Shown: positions 35,602 to 45,744, counted from the first letter of the stretch. The stretch: 64,000 nt of DNA from DASYQD01 sp963846495 (GCA_963846495.1 CAWJWP010000035.1:434001-498000); one strand, 5' to 3'. Notes: generated by a model from the letters alone, not told the origin. Numbers and translations are program-made.

Positions 35602-37152
35602 TTACAGCGCAGCGGTCGTGCAGTCGTAGAGCAGGAACTGGCCGCGCTGCGCGCGCACGGCGCAGGAGGTGCGGCCGGCAGGGCTGCTCCAGCCGACCCG
35701 CGGCGGCACCGGCACGAAGGGGAAGACGAGGAAGACGAAGCGCGAGCGGCCGCGCGCGGCGAGCTCGGCGCTGAGCCGCGACAGCTGCGGCGCGTCGGCG
35801 GCGAGGAGGAAGGCCTTCTCGCCGTGCAGTGATTCGAGCTCCATCGCGCCGTACTGGTGGTTGATCACCACCACCGGGTCGGGCGAGCGCCGCAGCTCCA
35901 CGAGCGCGGGCCACACGCGGCCGCGGTAGTTGGCGAGCAGCTCGCGCGTGCCGCGCACGCAGTTGATCCAGAAGCCGGCCGCGAGGACGACGGCGAGCAG
36001 AGCGAAGAGCGACCGCCGCCATGCGGGTCGCAGCGTCGCGACCAGGGGGAGCAGCAGCGCCGTGAGCAACGCCAACAGCGGCGCGAGGACGAGGAAGTAG
36101 CGCGGCCCCCAGTCGAGGCTCTGCGAGCTGTAGAGAACGAACGGCACGGTGACGAGGTCGAAGACGATGAGCGACAGGAGCGCCGGTACCATCGGCGGCA
36201 GCGGGCGGCGCGCGAGGAGCAGCGCCGCGAGCACGGCGAGGACAAAGATCGCCGCCGGGCAGTAGAGCGCCACTTCGGGAGCGCTCTGCGCCAGGTGACG
36301 CGCGCCGCGCAGGAGCTGCTCGTGGAGCGGGATCGAGCCCACCACCTGCGCCGCGTGCATGCCGAGCCACCTGCCGTAGACGAGTCGGTTGCAGAGCAGG
36401 TAGCCGCCCGCCGTGAGCACGGCGCCGGCGTGAAAGGCGAGCCAGCGCAGGTCGCGCTCGCGCAGCGCGCGCCATGCCGCCAGCGCGCAGAAGGCGGCGA
36501 GCAGGCACCACGCCTCCGAGCGCAGCCACGGCGTGAGCCCGGCGAGGGCGCCGACGCCGAGCAGCGCGGTCCGCGAGCGGGATCCGGGCAGTACGAGGAC
36601 GCCAATCGCCGCGAGCTGCAACAGCACCGCGAGCGTGTGCTCGTAGTACATCGCGCCGTAGAGCGTCAGCGGCGTCGACAGCGCGAGCCCGGCGAGCGCG
36701 ATCGCGCGCTCCCACTCCCCCGCTCCGGCGTGGCGGGCCAGTCTTGCGACGGCAAACCAGACCGCGAACAAGCAGAGCGCAGGCAGCAGGAAGAGCCCGC
36801 GAAAGCCGAGCGGCGCGTAAAACGGCGCCGTCAACAGTGGGAAGAGGAACGGGAACTGCGAGAGGGGCCCGCGCGGGGTCGGATAGACGAACGGCGGCTC
36901 GTAGGGATAGAAGCCGCGGTCCCACAGCTCGCGTACCCAGGGCGCCGCCGGCAGCTCCAGCGGCACCGACAACGGGCCGGCGGCGAACTGGCGCGCCTGC
37001 AGCGCCTTCATCGCTCCGTCGCCGCTGTTGAACACCTCGCCGGGAATCTGGAAGACGATCCAGCCGACGAGCACCGCCGCCGTCACGCAGGATAGACCGA
37101 CGACGATGCGTGCGCGAGGCGCCGCTCCCGCTACTCCAGGCTCCGCAGGCAT
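35602..37152 (-). CDS. multi-pass membrane protein, glycosyltransferase family 39-like
   Basis: A 516-residue protein with about 11 transmembrane helices. After the first helix comes an acidic loop (IPGEVFNSGDGAMKALQARQ) and then RGFYPYEPPFVYPTPRGPLS; an acidic first loop is typical of GT-C mannosyl/arabinosyl transferases, and LTLYGAMYYEHTLAVLLQLA follows. The C-terminal 100 residues are a soluble domain. GT-C enzymes transfer sugars from lipid-linked donors on the outer membrane face. Family placement is moderate, as no diagnostic motif is fully conserved. It converges on the tRNA array. Confidence 0.65.
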   Translation of the reverse strand: MPAEPGVAGAAPRARIVVGLSCVTAAVLVGWIVFQIPGEVFNSGDGAMKALQARQFAAGPLSVPLELPAAPWVRELWDRGFYPYEPPFVYPTPRGPLSQFPFLFPLLTAPFYAPLGFRGLFLLPALCLFAVWFAVARLARHAGAGEWERAIALAGLALSTPLTLYGAMYYEHTLAVLLQLAAIGVLVLPGSRSRTALLGVGALAGLTPWLRSEAWCLLAAFCALAAWRALRERDLRWLAFHAGAVLTAGGYLLCNRLVYGRWLGMHAAQVVGSIPLHEQLLRGARHLAQSAPEVALYCPAAIFVLAVLAALLLARRPLPPMVPALLSLIVFDLVTVPFVLYSSQSLDWGPRYFLVLAPLLALLTALLLPLVATLRPAWRRSLFALLAVVLAAGFWINCVRGTRELLANYRGRVWPALVELRRSPDPVVVINHQYGAMELESLHGEKAFLLAADAPQLSRLSAELAARGRSRFVFLVFPFVPVPPRVGWSSPAGRTSCAVRAQRGQFLLYDCTTAAL

Positions 37153-37210
37153 CGGCGCATGTTAAGCGTCAGTACGGGCGCCGGGCACAGGGATGGCATC
37201 CTTCCGGGGC

Positions 37211-37435
37211 ATGCCCGACTCGTTTCCTATCGCGCGCCTCCTCATCGCCGTCGGCATCCTGCTCGTGCTCGTCGGGCTCGCCTGGCAATTCCTCCCCTGG
37301 CGGCCGGGACGCCTACCCGGCGACTTCGCTTGGGGCAAGGGCAATGTGCGCGTCTTCCTGCCTTGCGGCACGTCCGTGCTGCTCAGCGTTGCGCTGACGC
37401 TACTGCTCTGGCTGCTCGCGAAGATCAGCCGCTGA
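37211..37435 (+). CDS. DUF2905 family small membrane protein
   Basis: A 74-residue protein (MPDSFPIARLLIAVGILLVL) with two transmembrane helices and the DUF2905 centre RPGRLPGDFAWGKGNVRVFL. The ATG at 37211 fits family length; six more codons upstream are open. Widespread, function unknown. Confidence 0.85.
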   Translation: MPDSFPIARLLIAVGILLVLVGLAWQFLPWRPGRLPGDFAWGKGNVRVFLPCGTSVLLSVALTLLLWLLAKISR

Positions 37436-37441
37436 GCGTCG

Positions 37442-39505
37442 TCAGGGGCGAGGCGTGTCGCCACTCGCCGTCGCGGCGGCCTCGGCGACCGCTTCAGGTC
37501 GACGTGCGTACTTCTCACCCAGCGCCAGCGCCGCGCGTGCGCCGGCGGCGTCGCCGGCGGCACGCAACGCGCGGGCGAGCGTCACGTAAGCGTCGGTCGT
37601 CGACGGCTCGACTGCGAGCGCGCGTCGATAGTCGGCGATCGCCTCCCCTCGACGGCCCAGCGCCTCCTTCGCCTCGCCGACCCGCAGCCAGCCGGCAGCG
37701 AAGGTCGGGCGCAGGGCGACGGCGCGCTCGAGCGCCGGCAACGCTTCGGCGACGCGGCCGTTGGCGAGCAGCAGCCGGCCGCGGTTGAAGTGCGCCTCGA
37801 CGAGATCGGGATCGCGAGCGGCGGCGGCGGAGAGCTCGGCCAGGCCGTCGTCGAGCCGTCGCTGGCCGGCGAGCGCGAGCCCCAGCCAGACGCGCGCGAG
37901 CGGCGTGTCGCCGCCCGGCGCGGCGAACGCGCGGCGCAACGTCGCCTCCGCGTCGGCATAAGCGCGTGCCTGCAACTGGCCGACGGCAAGCCGCAGCCAC
38001 GGCTCCGCTTCTGCCGGCGGTTCGGCCGCGAGCAGCGAGGCGAGCCGCGGCAGCGCCTCGCGGCCGCCGATCCTCAGCACGCCGACGGCGCGGTAGAGCT
38101 CGCCGAGCCGCCCCGGCGGTGCTTCCTCGGCGCGCAGGAACGAGGCGCCGACGAGCACCGGGTCGTGCTCCTCGCGCGCCGCCAGCAGGTCGACGCCGGC
38201 GGGCGGCCGCTGGACGCGGTGATCGGTCATCACCGCGTGCACGACGTCCTCGGTGCGCCGCTCCGGCATGTGGCAGCTCGTGCAGTCGGCGCGCGCGACG
38301 TCGACGCCGCCGTGCTTCCCGGCGCCGCACTGCTCCACCTGATGACAGCTCAGGCAGGCGGAGCGATAGTGCGCCGCGCGCCCACTCGCCGGCACCTTGC
38401 GATGCGGGTCGTGACAGGTGAGGCAGGAGAGCGCGCCGAGCGAGCTCTCCTGGAAGCAGCGGCTCTGCTCGAGGCGGTACGGATGGTGGTTGATCTCGAA
38501 GCGCTCGTCGCGGCCACGCCCCTCTTCGTCGGCGTCCATCTCGACCCGGTGTGCGGCGATCGGCTCACCGGGGCGGAAGCCGAGGTCGCCGCGGTCGAAC
38601 CGCCGCACCGCCGGTAGCGCCACGATCGGCTGCAAGTGGCACTGGTAGCAGACCTCCGCTCGCCGCGCCGGCGCGAGCCGCGCCGGGTTGACGATCGCCT
38701 TGATCGCCGCGGCGACCGGCTGCTCGGGATCGCGCGCGCGGCGAACGTGCTCGGCGCCGGGACCGTGGCAGCGCTGGCAGCCGACGCCTTCGGGCAGCTC
38801 GGATGGGAAGCGATGCGGCATGCCGTAAGCATCGGCACCGGCCGGCAGCTCGGGGAACGCGTCGTGGCAGACCATGCACTCGCGCTGCACGATCCGCGAC
38901 ACCTCCTCGTGATCGGCGCGGTCGTAGCCGGGCGCCATCCCCCACCGCTTGTCGCGCGTGTACCAGGCGATGGGCAACTGCCACAGCTCCCCCGACGGCG
39001 TGCGGAAGAGGTACGTGCGCGCGTGGTTGCCCGAGCCGAGCACCCAGTCGATCGGCTGCTCGAGCTCGTGTACCCGCTCGCCGCGCTCGCCAAGCTGCCA
39101 GCGGCGGAAGACGAGCTGCTCGCCGCGCCAGTCGAGCTGGTAGAAGCGCTTCGACGGTGCGTGCTCGAAAGGGATGCCGAACGTTTCGATCGACCGCTCA
39201 CGGCTCGGCCGATAGAACGAGCGCGACATGCCGACAGCGGCGAACGAGGCCGCGAGATCCTGGTGGCAGTCGGCACAGACGCGATCCTCGACGTAGCCGG
39301 GCGCCGCGCCCACGGTGACGCGAATGCCGCGCGCGGAGAGGAACGCGGGAGTGTCCGCCGACATCGAGGCCGGGGCACTCGGCGCCGGCCTCGCGGCTAC
39401 CGGTGATGGCGGCGGCGACTCGGCGTCACTCGTCGGCGGCGCAGACACTGCCGCGCCCGCAAGCAACGGCAGGACGAGCAGCGCGAGAGGCCAGGCGCGA
39501 CGCAC
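37442..39505 (-). CDS. multihaem cytochrome c with C-terminal TPR repeats
   Basis: A 687-residue exported protein with a signal at residues 1-22 (RRAWPLALLVLPLLAGAAVS). Seven CXXCH haem motifs lie between residues about 78 and 410: CADCH, CMVCH, CQRCH, CYQCH, CLTCH, CLSCH and CTSCH. From about residue 450 to the end there are TPR repeats (LVEAHFNRGRLLLANGRVAE, AGWLRVGEAKEALGRRGEAI). This matches the tetratricopeptide multihaem proteins common in Acidobacteriota and Planctomycetes, related to cytochrome c554-type proteins. It would act in the periplasm in electron transfer; the partner is not seen. Confidence 0.88.
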   Translation of the reverse strand: MRRAWPLALLVLPLLAGAAVSAPPTSDAESPPPSPVAARPAPSAPASMSADTPAFLSARGIRVTVGAAPGYVEDRVCADCHQDLAASFAAVGMSRSFYRPSRERSIETFGIPFEHAPSKRFYQLDWRGEQLVFRRWQLGERGERVHELEQPIDWVLGSGNHARTYLFRTPSGELWQLPIAWYTRDKRWGMAPGYDRADHEEVSRIVQRECMVCHDAFPELPAGADAYGMPHRFPSELPEGVGCQRCHGPGAEHVRRARDPEQPVAAAIKAIVNPARLAPARRAEVCYQCHLQPIVALPAVRRFDRGDLGFRPGEPIAAHRVEMDADEEGRGRDERFEINHHPYRLEQSRCFQESSLGALSCLTCHDPHRKVPASGRAAHYRSACLSCHQVEQCGAGKHGGVDVARADCTSCHMPERRTEDVVHAVMTDHRVQRPPAGVDLLAAREEHDPVLVGASFLRAEEAPPGRLGELYRAVGVLRIGGREALPRLASLLAAEPPAEAEPWLRLAVGQLQARAYADAEATLRRAFAAPGGDTPLARVWLGLALAGQRRLDDGLAELSAAAARDPDLVEAHFNRGRLLLANGRVAEALPALERAVALRPTFAAGWLRVGEAKEALGRRGEAIADYRRALAVEPSTTDAYVTLARALRAAGDAAGARAALALGEKYARRPEAVAEAAATASGDTPRP

Positions 39506-39636
39506 GACGATGACTCCGCAGGGAGCGCTCGCATTGTAGTCGCGCGAAAGCGGCGCTCATGGGAGCAGCGAGTATCGGGAGCGCCAGCGCAGCGTTGCCG
39601 CCGAGCGGCAGCGCGTTGGCTACTCTTCGCAGCGCC

Positions 39637-41742
39637 TCAGGCTTGGAGCTTCGCCGCGGCCGTGCCGACGATGCCGGCGCGGCAGGCTTTGCTCGTCATG
39701 AAGGCGGCGGAGTGGCGTGACTGCGCGTCGAGCGCTTCCGACAGTGGCGCCGTGCACGAGGCGACGATGGTTTCCCAGATGGCGCGACGCGCGGCGTCGG
39801 CGCTCGCCTCGCCCTTGTCGCCCGGCGCCGGCAGCGCTTCCGCCACGACCTCGAGCGGTCCCTCGACGACACGCCGGCGCGTCGTCGCACCGTCGCCGCT
39901 CGCCAGCCGCCACGCTGCCTGCAGCGCTTCCTCGAGCGGCACCGCGACGTCGACGAGCCAGCCCGCCGCCTGCCCCGCCCGCACCGGCTTGCCGGTGAGC
40001 AGCAAGTCCAGCAGCCGCGGCCACTCCTCGCGGCGCGCCTTGCGGAAGGGCCAGTGGCACCCCTCCATCCCCGGCACGACCGGTAGCGTCACCTCGGGGA
40101 AGCCGAGGCTCACCGCGTCAACGGCGACCAAATGGTGACAGTGCAGGAAGAGCTCGAGCATGCCGCCGAGGCAGCGCTTGCCGTGGAGGAAGCCGACCGA
40201 GGTGCGGAACTCGTCGTGTAGGCGGCGCGCCGTGCGGCTCCACGCGGCGGAGACGCGGTAGCCCTGCTCCTCGTCAGCGAGCGCGGGGAAGAACTCGGCG
40301 GTGTCGGCGCCGACGAGCTGGGTCGCCAGGTGGAAGTCGCCCGCGAGAATGACGCGCTCGATGCCTTCGGCGCGCAGCCAGTCGATCGAGCGGTTGAGCT
40401 CGGCGTCGACGTCCCAGTTGTAGGCCTCGCGGCCGAGGGTGATGACGCCGACCTCGCCGTCGTGCTCGGCGTTGACGTAGAGCTGTTGCCACTCGGGTGC
40501 GTCGAGCCGCGCCAGCGCGTCCGGGTACCACGGGCTCGCGGCTGCCGCCGGGTGCAGGCGGTGGTAGGTCTCGACGAGACGCCGCGCCTCGTCGGCGCCG
40601 AGGTCGCGCACGAGCGCCAGCACGCCGTGGCGCAGCTGCGCGCACTGCTCGCCGATGAGGTTGAGGTGCGCCGGGTGGGCGCGCTCCTCGTGCACCATCA
40701 GCGCCGTCATCTGCACCAGCGCGCCGAGCAGCCAAGCGCGCAGCTCCTCTTCCTCGCCGGCCGTGAGCTGCCAGTCGACGAGCGGGCGGAAGTGGTTCGC
40801 GGGATACCAGGGCTGGCCGCTGTCCTTGCGCTCGACGAGCTCGGGGCTGGGCTCGAAGAGCGGGCCGTAGCGCTCGGCGAGGTGGTGCAGGCAGGACCAG
40901 GTGAGGAAGTTGGCGCCCTTGGCGCCGATCGCGTCGTGGGCGCGGAAGGGGTTGGGGCCGAGGAGCTGGCGCACCAGCTTGTCGATCTTCCAGAACGGCA
41001 TGTTGGAGGCGCGGTGCCAGCGCAGCGCCGCGTTGGTGAGGCCGCAGAAGACGACGTCGAGCACGAAGGACCATTCGTCGGCGACCGGCATGGGCACGAG
41101 GCCGAGCGCCCAGAGGAGTTGCGGCACCGCGGACGGGCCGGCTTCGACGGTCTCCCAGACTTTGTTGACCTCGTGCGGGAAGGCGGGGTGCGCCACAGGC
41201 ACGCCGAGCTCGCGGCTGGGGAAGCCTGAGGTCACCGAGCGGATCTCGATGCCCGGGAAGGCCTCGCGGAACATCGTGTAGTGGCGCTTCTTGAGGTCGA
41301 GGATCTCGGGGATGGCTTCGAGGAGGAAGCGGGGGCGGAAGCTTGCGAGGTGCGGCGGCAGCGTCGCACCGTCGTAGCTCATGCGCAGGATGCCGGCGAG
41401 GATGCGGTCGGCTTCTTCGCGGCCGAAGGCTTTGACGAGGCCGGGCACTTGTTTGCCGATGCCGTCGGGCGCGCCGGGCAGGTCGAGGGCGACGACGGTG
41501 ACGCCGTAGGGGACGAGGCGCGAGCCGAGTTGCATGGTCTTGCCTGCGCCAACGATGCCGTTGGCGCCGGAGATGACGAGGGCGCCTCGGTCGCCGGGTG
41601 GGCCGAAGAGGGCTTCGACGGCGGCGTCGGCGGTGATGGGGAGGCGGCCGTTGCGGAAGATTTCGAGGACGGTGCCGAGGCCGAGGGTGTCGAGGGTGGG
41701 GCGCCGCAGGGAGCGGACCGTGGTGGCGGTTTCGCTGAGCAT
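39637..41742 (-). CDS. 3-hydroxyacyl-CoA dehydrogenase/enoyl-CoA hydratase, FadN-like order
   Basis: The ATG at 41742 (MLSETATTVRSLRRPTLDTL) is chosen; the open frame extends upstream through a repeat and is not coding there. About 701 residues. The N-terminal half has an NAD-binding fold (LVISGANGIVGAGKTMQLGS, VTVVALDLPG) and hydroxyacyl-CoA dehydrogenase-like segments (TSGFPSRELGVPVAHPAFPH, KVWETVEAGPSAVPQLLWAL). The C-terminal third is a crotonase-like domain (VGVITLGREAYNWDVDAELN, FLHGKRCLGGMLELFLHCHH, LGFPEVTLPVVPGMEGCHWP). Dehydrogenase-before-hydratase order is as in FadN, the reverse of FadB/FadJ. The glycine-rich loop (GANGIVGAG) differs from the usual GxGxMG, so its exact activity is uncertain. 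Confidence 0.72.
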   Translation of the reverse strand: MLSETATTVRSLRRPTLDTLGLGTVLEIFRNGRLPITADAAVEALFGPPGDRGALVISGANGIVGAGKTMQLGSRLVPYGVTVVALDLPGAPDGIGKQVPGLVKAFGREEADRILAGILRMSYDGATLPPHLASFRPRFLLEAIPEILDLKKRHYTMFREAFPGIEIRSVTSGFPSRELGVPVAHPAFPHEVNKVWETVEAGPSAVPQLLWALGLVPMPVADEWSFVLDVVFCGLTNAALRWHRASNMPFWKIDKLVRQLLGPNPFRAHDAIGAKGANFLTWSCLHHLAERYGPLFEPSPELVERKDSGQPWYPANHFRPLVDWQLTAGEEEELRAWLLGALVQMTALMVHEERAHPAHLNLIGEQCAQLRHGVLALVRDLGADEARRLVETYHRLHPAAAASPWYPDALARLDAPEWQQLYVNAEHDGEVGVITLGREAYNWDVDAELNRSIDWLRAEGIERVILAGDFHLATQLVGADTAEFFPALADEEQGYRVSAAWSRTARRLHDEFRTSVGFLHGKRCLGGMLELFLHCHHLVAVDAVSLGFPEVTLPVVPGMEGCHWPFRKARREEWPRLLDLLLTGKPVRAGQAAGWLVDVAVPLEEALQAAWRLASGDGATTRRRVVEGPLEVVAEALPAPGDKGEASADAARRAIWETIVASCTAPLSEALDAQSRHSAAFMTSKACRAGIVGTAAAKLQA

Positions 41743-41895
41743 TCCGAGGGCTCCTCGGGGTGTGTTGCTTGTGGGGTGAAGGCGAGGCGTACGCCGCGTG
41801 CTCTGAGGCGTACGGCGTCGAGGCGAGCGTAACATGCGGGCGGCATCTGACCGTTTGAGGCGCGAGTCGCGCGGAGCCGAGCAGACCTGCCCTCG

Positions 41896-42069
41896 CGTCT
41901 CGCGGGTGCGGGCGGGCCGCCGCTGCGGGGCGCGCTCGCAATACGAGGTCGTCTGGCGGAGTTGCTCGCTCCGCTCCGGGCGCCGCTGGCGCGCCGCTGC
42001 CTTCCACCGGACGACGAATGCGCCCTCCGCGAGGCCCCGCTGCGGCGGCCCGCCCGCACCCGCGAGACG
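41896..42069. repeat. 174-base imperfect palindrome with 36-bp terminal arms
   Basis: The arms 41896-41931 and 42034-42069 are inverted copies matching at 35 of 36 bases. The roughly 100-base core continues the symmetry weakly. It fills the gap between two divergent genes (41743-42101), which otherwise holds only their start regions. No transposase; it resembles a MITE-like or REP/BIME-type element. Confidence 0.65.
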
Positions 42070-42101
42070 GATACGCTGCGCGTGTGGCGCTGGAGGGCCC
42101 A

Positions 42102-43493
42102 ATGCAGGAGATCAGGATGAAGCATGTGCTGAGTTCTCGCGCGACTGCCGAGCTGCTCGAGGATGCGGCTCGGCGTGGGGTTCGCTATTTGGAAGGTTTG
42201 CCTGAGCGCGGCGTGAGTTGGAGTGCGGACGGGGTCGCGGGGCTGAAGGCGTGGGACACGGCGATGCCCGTCGAGGGCAGCGAGCCCGCTGAGGTGTTGA
42301 GAGTTTTGGACGAGATCGGATCGCCGGCGACGATGGCGACTGCCGGGCCGCGGTTCTTCGGATTTGTCATCGGTGGGGCGTTGCCGGTGACGGTGGCGGC
42401 GAATTGGTTGGCGACGGCGTGGGACCAAAACTGCGGCCTTCACACCATTACGCCGGCGACCGCGGAGCTCGAGCGAATCGCGCTCGGGTGGCTGGTCGAC
42501 GTGCTGCGGCTGCCGGCGGGGACTGCCGGCGGTTTCGTCACCGGAGCGACGGTGGCAAATTTGACGGCGCTGGCTGCCGGGCGCCACGCGGTGCTGGCGC
42601 GCGCGGGCTGGGACGTCGAGGCGAACGGGTTGTTTGGCGCGCCGCCGATCACTGTGATCGTGGGTGAGGAGGTGCACCCGACGCTGGTCAAGTCGCTCGG
42701 CGTGCTCGGGCTGGGGCGGTCGCGGGTGGTGACCGTGCCGGTCGATGGGCAGGGGCGGATGCGTGCCGATGCGCTGCCGCACATCGAGGGGCCGACGATC
42801 GTCTGCTTGCAGGCGGGGAACGTGAACACGGGCGCCTTCGATCCGGCGGGCGAGATCGTGCCGCGGGTGAAGGACGCCGGCGCTTGGGTGCACGTGGACG
42901 GGGCGTTCGGGTTGTGGGCGGCGGCGGTGCCCGAGCTCAGGCCGCTGGTCGACGGGTTCGATGGCGCGGATTCGTGGGCGACGGATGCGCACAAGTGGCT
43001 CAATGTGCCGTACGACTCGGGGCTCGCTTTCTCGAGGGACGGCGAGGCGTTGCGGGCCGCGATGTCGGTGCACGCCGCCTATCTGCCGAAGGCGCAGGTG
43101 CGGGATCCGTCGGATTACACGCCCGAGCTGTCGCGGCGGGGGCGTGGGGTCGAGGTGTGGGCGGCGCTGCGCTCGCTCGGGCGCGCCGGGCTCGCCGAGA
43201 TGATCGCGCGCAACTGCCGGCAGGCGCGGCGGTTCGCCGCCGGCCTCACGGAGGGCGGCCACGAGGTGCTCAACGAGGTGGTGCTCAACCAGGTGCTGGT
43301 GTCGTTCGGCGACCCCGAGCGCACGCGGCGCACCATCGCCGCCATCCAGCAGGACGGCACTTGCTGGTGCGGCGGCACGGTGTGGCAGGGGCGCACCGCG
43401 ATGCGGATCAGCGTCAGCTCGTGGGCGACGACCGACGAGGACGTCGAGAAGAGCCTCGAAGCGATGCTGCGTTGCGCGCGCGACGCGTCGTAA
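42102..43493 (+). CDS. PLP-dependent group II amino acid decarboxylase-like protein
   Basis: A 463-residue protein (MQEIRMKHVLSSRATAELLE) with GGAGG six bases before the ATG. It has the group II decarboxylase/SepSecS-like fold landmarks: GPRFFGFVIGGALPVTVAAN, LPAGTAGGFVTGATVANLTA, GEEVHPTLVKSLGVLGLG, GAWVHVDGAFGLWAAAVPEL (the Asp that holds the PLP ring nitrogen) and WATDAHKWLNVPYDSGLAFS (PLP lysine in HKW). Relatives decarboxylate aromatic amino acids, glutamate or aspartate; the substrate is not resolvable. Confidence 0.88.
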   Translation: MQEIRMKHVLSSRATAELLEDAARRGVRYLEGLPERGVSWSADGVAGLKAWDTAMPVEGSEPAEVLRVLDEIGSPATMATAGPRFFGFVIGGALPVTVAANWLATAWDQNCGLHTITPATAELERIALGWLVDVLRLPAGTAGGFVTGATVANLTALAAGRHAVLARAGWDVEANGLFGAPPITVIVGEEVHPTLVKSLGVLGLGRSRVVTVPVDGQGRMRADALPHIEGPTIVCLQAGNVNTGAFDPAGEIVPRVKDAGAWVHVDGAFGLWAAAVPELRPLVDGFDGADSWATDAHKWLNVPYDSGLAFSRDGEALRAAMSVHAAYLPKAQVRDPSDYTPELSRRGRGVEVWAALRSLGRAGLAEMIARNCRQARRFAAGLTEGGHEVLNEVVLNQVLVSFGDPERTRRTIAAIQQDGTCWCGGTVWQGRTAMRISVSSWATTDEDVEKSLEAMLRCARDAS

Positions 43494-43499
43494 GGAAGC

Positions 43500-44033
43500 G
43501 AAGCTTGCGCTAGGCCTTCGGCGAGCGCGCGCGGCCGGGCTGACCGTTTCACTGCCGGCGACGTCGATTGCGCCGACGGGCGCGCGCTCGAACCGGCTGC
43601 GGCGCCGGCTTTGGAGCCACTCCGCGACTTGCCGCTCTTCGCACTCGACTTGGCACCGGCCTTCGCCCGTTGCCGCGCCAGCGTCTCTTCGGCGCGGAAC
43701 TTGGCGATCCGCTGCGATGAGCTTCACCGGCACGGCCCGCGAGAGCGGGAAGCGGATGGTGCCCTTGCTGATCTCGTAGCCGGCGAGCTCGTCCTCGAAT
43801 GCCTCGACGAGGCGGCCCGTGGCCGGGTAGAGGGAGTAGTGCTCCTTCCAGCCCGCGAAGTAGATCGCCGCGGCGCCGGCGAGCTTGTAGGCGGGGATCT
43901 GGTAGCTGATGACTTCGTCGGCGTCGGGCAGCGCCTTGCGGATGGCGCCGCGGACGCGCTGCAGGGTGGCCTGCGCGCGCTCGGGATGCGTGCCGATGTA
44001 CTCGTCGACGGACTTGAAGTCGGTCTTCGCCAC
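43500..44033 (-). CDS. DUF1801 domain protein with basic low-complexity tail (frameshifted)
   Basis: GTG start at 44033 after a purine-rich site. Residues 1-110 match DUF1801 (YdhG-like): FKSVDEYIGTHPERAQATLQ, LPDADEVISYQIPAYKLAGA, IYFAGWKEHYSLYPATG and ISKGTIRFPLSRAVPVKLIA. An extra G near 43705 then shifts the frame; the restored frame continues AKFRAEETLARQRAKAG and becomes a Lys/Ser/Ala-rich tail. The true stop is unclear because the frame stays open antisense into the decarboxylase gene; another indel is likely. Function of DUF1801 is unknown. Confidence 0.65.
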
Positions 44034-44047
44034 CCTGCCCTCCCCCG

Positions 44048-45569
44048 CTAAGCCGCCGCCGTCGCGACGGGCTGGTCCGCCGACGCCCGCCGCTTCATCG
44101 CCGCCCAGACCTGCAGCAGCGGTCCGGTCATGAAGGTGGTCAGCAGCGCCATCAGCACCATCATCGAGAAGACGCGCGGCGAGAGGATGCCGAGGTCGTA
44201 GCCGAGGTTGAGCACGATGAGCTCGATCAGGCCGCGCGTGTTCATCAGCGCGCCCAGCGCGAAGGAGTCGGCCCAGCTCATGCCGGTGATGCGCGCCGCC
44301 ATCATGCTGCCGCCGAGCTTGCCGGCGATCGCCACCGCGATGACCGCCAGGCAGGCGAGCCAGCCGTCCGAGCGTCGTAGAGCAGGCCGATCTGCGTGCG
44401 CAGACCGGTGAAGGCGAAGAAGAGCGGCAGCAGGAGCACCGAGCGCGAAGGCCTCGAGCCGCCGCCGCAGGTAGGTGCGGACGCTCGGCGGGCCCGGCAT
44501 CGCCACGCCGGCGAGGAAGGCGCCGAAGAGGGCGTGGATGCCGATCACCTCGGTGGCCAACGGCGCAGAGGAAGACGAAGCAGAGGCGCCGGCGAGCAGG
44601 GCCTGCCCCTCGGTGTTGCGTGCGCAGCAGCCGCCCGCCGAAGCGCTTGACGACGAGCAGCATGAAGGCGACGAAGGCGAGGGTGAGCAGGAAGGTGACC
44701 AGCGCGCCCGGAGAGCGCCGTCGCCTTGGCGATGGTGACGACGAGCGCCAGCAGGCACCAGGCGGTGACGTCGTCGACGGCGGCGCAGGCGATGGCGGTG
44801 GCGCCGAGCGGCGTGTGCGTCAGGCCGCGATCCTCGAGGATGCGCGCCAGCACCGGGAACGCGGTGATCGACATGGCGACGCCCATGAACAGGGCGAAGG
44901 CAGTGAAGGGCGTTCCCGCCGGCGCCAGGCTGCGATAGAGCGCGAGCGACAACGCCGTGCCGAGCAGGAAGGGCACGACGATGCTGATGTGGCTCACCCA
45001 TACCGCGGCGTGCGCCATGCGGCGCAGGTGGGCGGCGTCGAGGTCGATGCCGACCATGAACATGAAGAGCACGACGCCGATCTGGCTGAGCAGGCGCAGC
45101 GAGCCGAGCGAAGCGGCGGGGAAGAGGAACGCCTGCGCCTGCGGCCAGAGCCAGCCGAGCAGCGAGGGGCCGAGCAGGATGCCGGCGATCATCTCGCCGA
45201 TGACGGCCGGCTGCCCCCAGCGGCGGAAGAGCCCGCCGACGAGCCGCGCCGCGAGGACGATGACCACCACTTGCAGCAGCAGCAGCGGCAGCGCGTCGTG
45301 CAAGTGGTGGCGCAGCTGCGCGAGGGCGCCCCCGTCGGCCGTCGGCGGCGCTGGCATCAGCGGGAGCGCCGCGCGGGACGCGGCCGGTGCGACACCGGGC
45401 GCCGGCGCGGTCGCCGAGGCGCGGCGCCGCTCGCCGGAGCCTCGGAGCTCGCCGGGCACGTCGTCGCCGCCGCTGGCCGATCGAGGCGCGATCCCACCCG
45501 CAGGATGCCCACGATCGCCGCCACGAAGACGGCGAGTGACGCCAAGTAGACGACGACCTTGGCGATCAC
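44048..45569 (-). CDS. CPA2-type cation/proton antiporter (frameshifted)
   Basis: From 45569 the frame gives an extra N-terminal helix (VVVYLASLAVFVAAIVGILR) and then shifts near 45455 into the antiporter body: RRWGQPAVIGEMIAGILLGP, LLSQIGVVLFMFMVGIDLDA, FMGVAMSITAFPVLARILED (antiporter core) and AIACAAVDDVTAWCLLALVV (paired Asp, the ion-binding DD). The second half, in shifted frames, includes TEVIGIHALFGAFLAGVAMP and LMNTRGLIELIVLNLGYDLG. About 500 residues and six indels. It exchanges Na+ or K+ for protons across the inner membrane. Confidence 0.82.
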
Positions 45570-45672
45570 GCGGTGCGGACCCTCCGGCGCGGTCGTGGCG
45601 GCGTTACCATCGATAAAGCCTACTTCACCCCTAGACGCGTGAAATCGGCCCAGTACGCCTGCGGACCAGGCC

Positions 45673-45744
45673 CGTCATTGCGAGGGCGCAGCGACGGAGC
45701 TGACGACATCCACCATCGAGATCGCTTCGCTTCGCTCGCGATGC
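45673..45744. repeat. REP-like intergenic repeat
   Basis: The stretch begins CGTCATTGCGAG and ends in an internally palindromic GATCGCTTCGCTTCGCTCGC region, the layout of dispersed GTCATTGCGAG repeats in many bacteria. It lies between divergent genes. Only one copy is seen here, so the call rests on resemblance. Confidence 0.4.

Noticed and set aside
41379..44663. A 1,094-codon minus-strand frame
   Set aside because: It joins shadow sequence with pieces of the antiporter and DUF1801 genes in the wrong frame; no continuous domain logic.
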